Part shown: in pieces, positions 1-5,546 of the stretch | How the letters are laid out: the number at the start of each line of letters is the position of its first letter | Position numbering within the stretch: position 1 is the stretch's first letter | NCBI GenBank assembly: GCA_903933475.1 | Contig: CAIZKE010000185.1 | Coordinates: 1 to 14,787, forward strand | DNA: 14,787 bases | Source: an uncultured Alphaproteobacteria bacterium | GTDB lineage: Bacteria; Pseudomonadota; Alphaproteobacteria; Caulobacterales; Caulobacteraceae | Reading direction: 5' to 3' | Program-made: the position numbers and the translations under genes | The notes under the pieces: generated by a model | Database searches by the model: none | What the model saw: the letters and a program-made list of their open reading frames with translations, nothing else | What the model was told of the DNA's origin: nothing

Positions 1-83
1 AGTACGGCGCCGGCCCGGACCGAGGCCGGAAGAATGACGGCGCTGGGCGTGATGGTCGCCGCTCCCAGGCATCCAATCCGCAT
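1..83 (-). CDS. Gfo/Idh/MocA-type oxidoreductase, N-terminal fragment (runs off the left edge)
   Basis: Reading the minus strand from ATG at 83 gives 27 codons beginning MRIGCLGAATITPSAVILPA, open to the window edge. A short beta strand followed by G-x-L-G-A-A and then T-P-x-A is the usual N-terminal NAD(P)-binding start of Gfo/Idh/MocA family dehydrogenases, which oxidise or reduce sugars, inositols and related polyols in the cytoplasm. A GGGGGA ribosome-binding site lies about six bases before this ATG. An in-frame ATG two codons upstream (89) sits too close to that site to be preferred. Only the nucleotide-binding start is visible, so the substrate is unknown and the family call rests on about 27 residues. 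The gene is divergent from the small repeat protein at 216. Confidence 0.6.
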   Translation of the reverse strand, partial: MRIGCLGAATITPSAVILPASVRAGAV

Positions 84-215
84 GACCATCCCCCATTTTC
101 ATTTTCAAGTATGGGATCAATGCGCTTCGAAGGGCTAGATTCAAGCCTGTTTCCTCGCGCACCGAGTTGCAGGTATGCTCGTCTTGTCAGTCCTGTCCTA
201 GGGAGGAGAGAGCCC
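84..215. promoter_or_regulatory. Divergent intergenic region between the Gfo/Idh/MocA fragment and the repeat protein
   Basis: These 132 bases separate two divergently transcribed starts and must hold at least one promoter. A loose inverted repeat, CCCAT (92-96) and ATGGG (111-115), flanks a T-rich stretch containing two direct copies of ATTTTC (95-106). This could be an operator, but arms this short may be chance. I could not identify convincing -35/-10 pairs. An in-frame ATG at 111 would extend the downstream protein across this region, but it has no ribosome-binding site and gives a non-signal-like leader. Confidence 0.3.
201..210 (+). promoter_or_regulatory. Ribosome-binding site deciding the GTG start at 216
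   Basis: The purine run GGGAGGAGAG ends five bases before GTG 216. It favours that start over the longer reading from ATG 111. Translation from 216 opens directly with a short basic segment and a hydrophobic signal sequence. Confidence 0.7.
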
Positions 216-734
216 GTGCATCGTCATCTTGTCGCCAGCTTCGCCAGCCTGCTCCTGATCCTCATGCCGCTTGCCGCCGCAGCGGCGCCCTTGCCGACGA
301 GCGGAAAGACCCCGATCGCCACGCTCGCCAAGGATCCAATGACCCGGGAGGTGCTGGACGCCTACCTGCCCGGCGTACAGTCGCATCCCAAGTATTTCGA
401 CTTCCAGTGGCTGACGCCCCGGGAGCTGAAGCGGTTCGATCCCAGGATCACGGACGACGCACTAGCGCAGATGGACAAGGCCCTGGCCGCCACCCGGGCC
501 CCGCCGTCGGTCGAGACGACGCCGATCTTCCTCCTCGCCGCGCGTCCTGAGACCCGGGCGGTCCTGGAGACCTACCTGCCCGGCATGCTGCAGCACCCGA
601 ACTATCCGAAGTTCCGGTACATTTCACTGAAGGCGCTGCAGGGGTTCGACCCGCGCATCTCTGACGAGGCCCTGGGCGTCGTCCAGGCCGAACTGGAGGC
701 TGCAGGCGCCTTGGAGACGGCAAGGAGCAAGTAG
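216..734 (+). CDS. Small secreted protein with two tandem 58-residue modules, function unknown
   Basis: From GTG 216 the product is 172 residues. Residues 1-24 form a signal peptide: a short His/Arg start, a leucine-rich core and an A-A-A-A-A-P cleavage region, so the protein is probably periplasmic. The mature part is an internal duplication. Residues 33-90 and 103-160 align without gaps, with 27 of 58 identical by my count. Each has the pattern P-I-x-x-L-A, then T-R-x-V-L-x-x-Y-L-P-G, then H-P-x-Y, then F-D-P-R-I-(T/S)-D-(D/E)-A-L. No catalytic motif or cysteine is visible. The module loosely recalls short helical pieces attached to secreted hydrolases in alphaproteobacteria, but I cannot name a family. 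The stop codon is one base from the convergent stop of the PhyH-A gene. Confidence 0.8.
   Translation: MHRHLVASFASLLLILMPLAAAAAPLPTSGKTPIATLAKDPMTREVLDAYLPGVQSHPKYFDFQWLTPRELKRFDPRITDDALAQMDKALAATRAPPSVETTPIFLLAARPETRAVLETYLPGMLQHPNYPKFRYISLKALQGFDPRISDEALGVVQAELEAAGALETARSK
312..485 (+). repeat. First copy of the internal 58-residue module
   Basis: Encodes residues 33-90 of the small secreted protein. It pairs without gaps with 522-695, at a 210-base offset. Conserved positions include V-L-x-x-Y-L-P-G and F-D-P-R-I. Confidence 0.85.
522..695 (+). repeat. Second copy of the internal 58-residue module
   Basis: Encodes residues 103-160 of the small secreted protein. About half the residues match the first copy, so the duplication looks old rather than recent, and the two copies are not close enough at the DNA level to recombine readily. 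Confidence 0.85.
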
Positions 735-735
735 A

Positions 736-1626
736 TCACGCGAAGGGGTCGGTCCCGGCCCGCATGAGGGGGGCGATGCGGTCCGGTTCCGGGCCCTGGG
801 GGTCGTCGTAGGGGTAGAGAGGCCGGCCGATGATGCGGTCAAGTTCCGGATGGCGGTCCAGCAGGTCCTGCGGCAGCCGGCCGCGGTAGTTGATCATGGT
901 CCGCATGTAGGGACGGAAGTAGTTCTGCACGAGGGTGACGCGCAGGCCCGGCGTGGTCCGGGGGGCGGCCCCGTGCCAGGTGGCGCCGTTCCAGATGGCC
1001 AGGGAGCCGGCCTTGCCGATGATGGGCACGGTGCGGAAGGGCGTCTCGCCCAGGCGCCCTTCATGCGGCAGGGTGGCGCGGCCATAGTGATGGCTACCGG
1101 GCACGAAAACGGTCGGTCCGTCCTCGACCCCCGCGTAGTCCGTGGCCAGCCAGGAAGCGTTGCACATGTGGGCGATGGTCCCGCTGCCCGGCGGCAGGCC
1201 ATGGGAGTCGCTGTGGAGGCCCAGGGCGCCGCCGTCGGGGCCTTTCAGGATCCAGGTCTGGCCGCCAAAGACGGCAGAGCCGCCGCACAGCCAGCGCACC
1301 AGGGCCAGGACCACCGGGTTGGTCGCCGCCTCGATGAAGACCTCGTCCTCCTCGATCAGGTCCCAGCCCTTGCCCTGGGTGTTGACCCTCGGAAGGGGAT
1401 CGGTCCGCCAGTCGCCGATGCGTGCGCCGGTTCGCGTCTCGAACGTGCGGAGAATAGCGTCGCGCAGACGGTCGACGAACCCCTCCGAGGCGCGCATTTT
1501 CTCAGGCGGCACCACGGTCACCCCATAGGCCTCGAGCTCGGCCACGTGGCCGAAGAGGTCCCAGGCCGCAAGGTCCCGCATCAGGGGATCGAGGTTCGGC
1601 GCAGCGCCATAGTCGGCCATGGTCAT
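736..1626 (-). CDS. Phytanoyl-CoA dioxygenase family protein (PhyH-A)
   Basis: The 296-residue product is a non-haem Fe(II)/2-oxoglutarate oxygenase of the PhyH family. Such enzymes hydroxylate an unactivated carbon while converting 2-oxoglutarate and O2 to succinate and CO2. The HxD motif is H138-S-D140 in a G-L-H-S-D-S-H context. V-P-G-S-H-H follows at about 175-180, the distal iron ligand is H218 in T-W-H-G-A, and the 2-oxoglutarate-binding arginine is likely R229 in G-L-R-V. It is predicted cytoplasmic, with no signal peptide. I chose ATG 1626 because GAGGA lies about seven bases upstream. The open frame continues to 1854, but that part is Pro/Ser-rich, overlaps PhyH-B and is probably not translated. 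This is the last gene of the leftward operon. The substrate is unknown. Confidence 0.88.
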   Translation of the reverse strand: MTMADYGAAPNLDPLMRDLAAWDLFGHVAELEAYGVTVVPPEKMRASEGFVDRLRDAILRTFETRTGARIGDWRTDPLPRVNTQGKGWDLIEEDEVFIEAATNPVVLALVRWLCGGSAVFGGQTWILKGPDGGALGLHSDSHGLPPGSGTIAHMCNASWLATDYAGVEDGPTVFVPGSHHYGRATLPHEGRLGETPFRTVPIIGKAGSLAIWNGATWHGAAPRTTPGLRVTLVQNYFRPYMRTMINYRGRLPQDLLDRHPELDRIIGRPLYPYDDPQGPEPDRIAPLMRAGTDPFA

Positions 1627-1633
1627 GTGGGTG

Positions 1634-1639
1634 TCCTCA
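1634..1639 (-). promoter_or_regulatory. Ribosome-binding site of PhyH-A, overlapping the PhyH-B stop codon
   Basis: On the minus strand TGAGGA contains both the TGA stop of PhyH-B and the GAGGA site for the ATG at 1626. Ribosomes ending PhyH-B would sit on the next start, so translational coupling is likely. This also decides the PhyH-A start. Confidence 0.65.
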
Positions 1640-2884
1640 GGCATTGGCGGCGGGGTTCCGGGGCCCCCGATAGTCGACCTCGGGATCCGAGGCCGCAAGC
1701 TGCCGGGCGTGCTCGCTGTAGCGCCAGTCAAAGTCGGCATTGAGGGACGCCGGCCGGGAAAGGGAGAGTTCTCCGATCGGCGTGACCGGCTTGTCGGGAT
1801 CGGTGGTATTCCCGTCCACCATGCCGAGGCCGCTGAAGGTGCGGAAGCCGACAAGGCCCTTGAGCTTGGGGGAGAGGGCGGCGAGTTCAGCGTCGGTCAG
1901 GCAGGCCAGCTGGGTCTCCTGCTGGCGCATCTCCGGGCGGGCGTAGAGGATTCGGCTGGCGAGGCGGGTCCCCGGCTGGGTGCGCTTGCCACCCGAGTGC
2001 AGGACCCGGCTGTCGGTGACCAGGCAGGTTCCCGCCGGCGCCGTCAGGGCCACGATCCGTTCCTCTGCCAGGTGCGCGTAGTTGCTGTCGGGCCGGACGA
2101 GGTTCCGACCCAGGGCGTCCCGGTGCGAGCCGGGAACAATGTAGGTGCCACCCTCCTCCAGGCCGAAATCGGTGTAGAGCCAGATCAGCAGGCAGTAGAG
2201 TGGGAAGGGCGGGTGCGGCAGGGGCACGAAGCCCTGGTCCTGGTGCAACTCCTGCAGGCCACCACGCTCGTGGACCAGGGATCCATGTGCAGTGGCGAGG
2301 TGGTATCCCGCCCCAAGAATCCGCGAAACCAGGTCCTCCACGAGTGGGCCGCCCTGGGCGGCCGAGGGCTCGAAGGCCGACAGGTCCCGGAAGACCTGCC
2401 CCTTGGCCAGGAGGTTGAAGATGGTCTGGGAGTGGCCGTGATTGGCGCGCCGGGCCACGCCGGCGGCGCGCTCAGCCTCCGCCTGGTCCACCAGCCTGTC
2501 GACCTGGGCCCGCACCTGGTCCGGCGACATAGCGTCGGCCACCAGGCAATAGCCCCAGCGGATGAAGTCGGCCTCCAGCTGTTCCTGGTCGCGCGTGGGC
2601 GCGGGAAGCTCGGGAAAATCCGTGCTGGGCCGAATGCGCTCGCGCGCCCGGGACAGGCCCGAGAGTTGGGACCCGGAGTGAACCTGCCGGCCGTAGGTTA
2701 TCCGCCGCGGCCAGGCGCCTTCGGCGACGCGGTCAGCGCCCGCCTCGCCCTCTGGCGTCCCGGCGGCGACGACAGCCTGCAGGCGTTCGATCTCGGCGCG
2801 GAGTTGGGCGATCTCCTCAGCAGCCGAGGGCGTCGGGGCGGTGGTGACCCCCTGGTCCTTCAGGGTTGGAGTGACGGAGTCCAT
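1637..2884 (-). CDS. Phytanoyl-CoA dioxygenase family protein with N-terminal coiled-coil segment (PhyH-B)
   Basis: This 415-residue Fe(II)/2-oxoglutarate oxygenase has H214-Q-D216 (E-L-H-Q-D-Q-G), then E-E-G-G-T-Y-I-V-P-G-S-H-R at about 243-255. The distal ligand is probably H296 in R-V-L-H-S-G-G, and the 2-oxoglutarate arginine R307. Residues 21-40 form a short heptad-like helix rich in Glu, Leu and Arg that the other three PhyH proteins here lack. It may help oligomerisation. It is paralogous to PhyH-D: both share W-G-Y-C-L-(V/I)-A-D-A-(M/L)-S-P-D-Q, D-Q-A-E-A-E-R, and M-R-Q-Q-E after the catalytic core. The start follows GGAGGGGA by nine bases and lies one base after the SDR stop (TGA-C-ATG), so translation is coupled. 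Predicted cytoplasmic; substrate unknown. Confidence 0.9.
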   Translation of the reverse strand: MDSVTPTLKDQGVTTAPTPSAAEEIAQLRAEIERLQAVVAAGTPEGEAGADRVAEGAWPRRITYGRQVHSGSQLSGLSRARERIRPSTDFPELPAPTRDQEQLEADFIRWGYCLVADAMSPDQVRAQVDRLVDQAEAERAAGVARRANHGHSQTIFNLLAKGQVFRDLSAFEPSAAQGGPLVEDLVSRILGAGYHLATAHGSLVHERGGLQELHQDQGFVPLPHPPFPLYCLLIWLYTDFGLEEGGTYIVPGSHRDALGRNLVRPDSNYAHLAEERIVALTAPAGTCLVTDSRVLHSGGKRTQPGTRLASRILYARPEMRQQETQLACLTDAELAALSPKLKGLVGFRTFSGLGMVDGNTTDPDKPVTPIGELSLSRPASLNADFDWRYSEHARQLAASDPEVDYRGPRNPAANA

Positions 2885-2885
2885 G

Positions 2886-4058
2886 TCAGGCCGTCCCCTC
2901 CGCGACCAGCTTTGCCCGCATGGCCGGGTCGATCGCCGGATAGAGGTGGGGGCTCCACTTCGAGGCGATCCCGAGGTCGCGGCCCTCGCGCTGCCAGTTG
3001 TCCTCGCCGGGACGGGTGCGCACCAGGCCCCAGGCCAGCAGGCTGTCGGCGTTGTCGCGGACGCTGGCCTCGACGCTGTGCGGTTTCAGGCCCAGCTGGG
3101 TGATCGCCTTCTCCATCACGGAGACGGGCGACCGGTAGCGGCGACCTTCGCGAAAGTCCCCGCCGATGCCGCACCCCGGGTAGAGCCGCTGGAGCAGGGC
3201 CTGGAGGTCCTCCTGGAACATCAGGCCGCTCTCGTCGGGTGCCACGAGGTTGTAGCGTTCGCCGTTGCGATTGCGGTCGGACTCCGCCGCCAGGACCTGG
3301 GTCTCGGCAACGTCCCGGACGTCGACGATGTTCCAGTACATCCGCGGATGGCCATAACCCTCCAGCATGTCGCCGATCCGGGTCTGCCAGCTCCAGGGGC
3401 GCTGGTGGGAAGCCGACAGGAGCGGGCCGATCACGTGGCAGGGGCAGATGCCAAAGGCGGCGAGGCCAAGCCGGTCCGCCTCGGCGTAGACGAAGCGCTC
3501 CGACTCCAGCTTGGTCATTGCGTAGGCGACTTCCCGGTTGCGGGATACCGTCTCCAGGGACCAACTCGCTTCAGGCCGGCGTCGGTCGGCGTGCATATCC
3601 GCGGTCGAGGCCTCGGTGTAGAGGTGCCCCTCGTCCGCCGGGTGAGCGACCGCGGCGAAGGAGCTGGTGTAGACGAGCCTGCGGATGCTCCCGGCTGCCG
3701 TGACGCTGTCCATGAGCATGCGAGTGGCGAGCAGACCGCCATCAAACACCTTCTGGGGCGTCGATCCCTCGAGGTTGCCCATCTCGGCAGCGGCGTGGAA
3801 GACGCCCTGGGCCCCCCGGAAGGCCTCGTCATAGGCGCCCGGCACGGTCATGTCACAACGATAGAGACTGACGGATCCCGGACCCTCGTGGCCGATGGCG
3901 GAGAGGTGGGCGGTGTTGGCCAGGATGCCGGGGTCGCGAACACAGGCTCTGACCTCGTAGCCGCGCCGGACCAGGATCCTGACGATATGCGAGCCGATGA
4001 AGCCGGCGGCGCCAGTGACGACGACCGGACCCCCGTCCGGACGGATGGGAGAAGTCAT
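2886..4058 (-). CDS. Extended short-chain dehydrogenase/reductase (NAD-dependent epimerase/dehydratase family)
   Basis: The 390-residue protein begins with a Rossmann nucleotide-binding site, V-V-V-T-G-A-A-G-F-I-G at residues 12-22. T-S-S at 131-133 and the catalytic pair Y179-x-x-x-K183 (Y-A-M-T-K) complete the active site of an extended SDR. The general look is that of dihydroflavonol-4-reductase or 3-beta-hydroxysteroid-dehydrogenase-like enzymes that interconvert alcohols and ketones or aldehydes. The arginine/aspartate region after the second strand (R-A-C-V-R-D-P) is typical of that subgroup and may favour NADP(H). ATG 4058 is preferred over GTG 4073 because GGAGGA (minus strand of 4066-4071) sits seven bases upstream of it. 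It is the first gene of the leftward operon and probably acts on an alcohol or carbonyl made by the neighbouring oxygenases. The substrate is not deducible. Confidence 0.88.
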   Translation of the reverse strand: MTSPIRPDGGPVVVTGAAGFIGSHIVRILVRRGYEVRACVRDPGILANTAHLSAIGHEGPGSVSLYRCDMTVPGAYDEAFRGAQGVFHAAAEMGNLEGSTPQKVFDGGLLATRMLMDSVTAAGSIRRLVYTSSFAAVAHPADEGHLYTEASTADMHADRRRPEASWSLETVSRNREVAYAMTKLESERFVYAEADRLGLAAFGICPCHVIGPLLSASHQRPWSWQTRIGDMLEGYGHPRMYWNIVDVRDVAETQVLAAESDRNRNGERYNLVAPDESGLMFQEDLQALLQRLYPGCGIGGDFREGRRYRSPVSVMEKAITQLGLKPHSVEASVRDNADSLLAWGLVRTRPGEDNWQREGRDLGIASKWSPHLYPAIDPAMRAKLVAEGTA

Positions 4059-4065
4059 GGGCGTT

Positions 4066-4071
4066 TCCTCC
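4066..4071 (-). promoter_or_regulatory. Ribosome-binding site deciding the SDR start
   Basis: GGAGGA on the minus strand is seven bases before ATG 4058. The alternative GTG at 4073 would place this site inside the coding region. Confidence 0.65.
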
Positions 4072-4379
4072 ACGTCTGGTCACCTGACTGAGCGCTTCTC
4101 GCCGGCACCAGCGTTTGCCTTATGGGTAAAGCCTGACCCGAATTCCCGCGACCATCAACCGATTTCGCAGGTCGCCCCACATACCCAATCCAGAATTCGA
4201 CTGAGCTTGCGAGCCAGTCCGGCCGCGACTGAAGACGGCCCGCGTCCAGCGGACCTGGGAAAAGGCCCTTGAAACCCGCCCTAAATCTGCAAACCGGCTT
4301 CAATGGCGCCATCGACGCCCGATAGCGCAAAATTTCTGAATGCAAGCCCCAGCATGCGATGGTAGCCTTGGCTCAGCAA

Positions 4380-4399
4380 ACCACTTGCTCAAAAGTGGT
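4380..4399. promoter_or_regulatory. Perfect 7-base inverted repeat upstream of PhyH-C, candidate operator or leader hairpin
   Basis: ACCACTT (4380-4386) and AAGTGGT (4393-4399) are exact reverse complements separated by GCTCAA. The dyad ends 22 bases before ATG 4422 and just before its ribosome-binding site at 4406-4412. It could bind a dimeric repressor or fold in the mRNA leader. There is no T-run after it, so it does not look like a terminator. Function is inferred from symmetry and position only. Confidence 0.4.
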
Positions 4400-4405
4400 G
4401 GCGAC

Positions 4406-4412
4406 AGGGAGG
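4406..4412 (+). promoter_or_regulatory. Ribosome-binding site deciding the PhyH-C start
   Basis: AGGGAGG lies nine bases before ATG 4422. The in-frame ATG at 4359 has no comparable site and would add 21 residues with no relation to the PhyH domain. Confidence 0.6.
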
Positions 4413-4421
4413 CTCAGGACC

Positions 4422-5546
4422 ATGGAACAGGGCTCGACTCTTCGTAAGCTCACCGATGACGAAAAGCGGCGGTTCTATGCCGACGGCTACGTGATCGTCC
4501 GACAGGCGGTTCCGAAGGCCCTGGTCGAGGCGGCGCGCAACAGGATCCGCGGCGCCGAACGCGGCGAGAATCTCTGGATGGACACAGCCCTGACCGACCT
4601 GGTCAACCGGTCGGACCTGACCCCCGTCCTCAACGACGCGCTCGGGCGCTTTGACCCGCCCAGCGCCTGCCAGGTGGGAATCCTGAAGCGCAGGGACCCG
4701 GGCGAGTCCTTCAACAACGTCGGCTACCGGGACTGCGACATGCCCTATTTCGGGGCCGAGTTGCACATGGACGGGAACATCACCATCCGGTCGCCCCAGG
4801 AGCCCATGGAGGGGACACCGGAAGAGATTTACCGGCGGCACATTGCCTCCGGCCCGCTGGGCGACATCGGCCGTAGCGCCGAGGTGCTGGGGCACAACCA
4901 CACGCCCCTCTTCCAGGATCCGGAAATGACCTTGTCCCTTGGAAGCTTCAACGCCTTCCTCTTTGTCTGCCTGAATGACCAGACAGAGGAGGGCCGGGGA
5001 CAGACCATGGTCCTGCCGCGCTCCCACCACGCCAGCGAGCAGTTCTTCCAGTGGCAGAGGGCGCAGAACGGCTGCATCGGCCCCGAAGGCCCGGGCTGGT
5101 CGCGACTGGACACCAAGGCGCAAAACCGCTGCGGCATGGTCTACATGCCGGACACGATGCGGGACGCGTTCACGAACGCCGATAGCCTGACAACACCCGA
5201 CGGAAGGCGATGGCCAAAGCCCACGCCGGTGCTCATGGAGCCAGGCGATGCCTGCATCGCCACCTACCACATCCTGCACTCTGGCTCGCGGAATGAGCGG
5301 GGGACGGAGTCCCGCAAGAACATCATCTTCCGGATCCGCAACAAGAGCCGCCAGCCGGGACAGGTGCTGACCGGTATCTCCGACCATCCGGACCGGGGCT
5401 GGAGCGGAGAGTGGCTGGAGTACGAGCCAGGCAACAATCCCTGGGAGCGCTCCAAGAACGCCATGTGCGACCAGTGGGCGGAGTGGGAGGGCATGGCCGG
5501 GGCTGTCGCCGAGGGGCGCAAGTCCGCCGAGACCGCCAAGGCATGA
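4422..5546 (+). CDS. Phytanoyl-CoA dioxygenase family protein (PhyH-C)
   Basis: The 374-residue protein starts with the typical PhyH opening helix and strand (K-R-R-F-Y-A-D-G-Y-V-I-V at about 15-26). It carries the Fe(II) motif H115-M-D117 in E-L-H-M-D-G-N. The distal histidine is probably H286 in I-L-H-S-G-S, followed by arginines at 290 and 298, one of which should bind the 2-oxoglutarate carboxylate. Between the HxD motif and the L-P-R-S-H-H strand (about 198-203) is a long insert of roughly 60 residues, and the C-terminal tail is rich in Trp and Glu. It is clearly distinct from PhyH-B and PhyH-D, so this is not a recent duplicate. It is first in the rightward operon, and its stop overlaps the PhyH-D start (ATGA). 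Predicted cytoplasmic; substrate unknown. Confidence 0.88.
   Translation: MEQGSTLRKLTDDEKRRFYADGYVIVRQAVPKALVEAARNRIRGAERGENLWMDTALTDLVNRSDLTPVLNDALGRFDPPSACQVGILKRRDPGESFNNVGYRDCDMPYFGAELHMDGNITIRSPQEPMEGTPEEIYRRHIASGPLGDIGRSAEVLGHNHTPLFQDPEMTLSLGSFNAFLFVCLNDQTEEGRGQTMVLPRSHHASEQFFQWQRAQNGCIGPEGPGWSRLDTKAQNRCGMVYMPDTMRDAFTNADSLTTPDGRRWPKPTPVLMEPGDACIATYHILHSGSRNERGTESRKNIIFRIRNKSRQPGQVLTGISDHPDRGWSGEWLEYEPGNNPWERSKNAMCDQWAEWEGMAGAVAEGRKSAETAKA

Larger units (their letters stand above)
4059..4421. promoter_or_regulatory. Divergent control region between the two PhyH operons
   Basis: These 363 bases carry no convincing gene. Open frames crossing them have no homology I recognise and overlap the SDR start. 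The stretch is less GC-rich than its surroundings, as expected for promoters of both operons. It holds two visible dyads: a near-perfect one at 4380-4399, listed separately, and a bulged one at 4199-4219. In the second, GACTG and GCT pair with AGC and CAGTC around a TGCG loop. The pentamer GCTCA recurs at 4371, 4387 and 4412. I could not assign -35/-10 elements with confidence on either strand. No regulator gene lies next to this region, so any controlling factor is probably encoded elsewhere. Confidence 0.5.

Noticed and set aside
111..215. 35-residue N-terminal extension of the small repeat protein
   Set aside because: There is no ribosome-binding site before ATG 111. The extension places the signal peptide internally, while GTG 216 has a strong site and gives a normal signal sequence.
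1627..1854. 76-residue N-terminal extension of PhyH-A
   Set aside because: It overlaps PhyH-B coding sequence, is Pro/Ser/Thr-rich with no PhyH similarity, and ATG 1626 has the better ribosome-binding site.
1619..3103. Long plus-strand open frame (494 codons) opposite PhyH-B
   Set aside because: It is antisense to a gene with clear PhyH motifs. Its translation is low-complexity, with no recognisable domain. Long shadow frames are common in GC-rich coding DNA.
2841..4091. Long plus-strand open frame (416 codons) opposite the SDR
   Set aside because: It lies antisense to a complete Rossmann enzyme. It has no ribosome-binding site or family signature.
4055..4345. Possible 96-residue gene inside the divergent control region, minus strand
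   Set aside because: It overlaps the SDR ribosome-binding site and start in another frame. It shows no homology I recognise and lies where promoters are needed.
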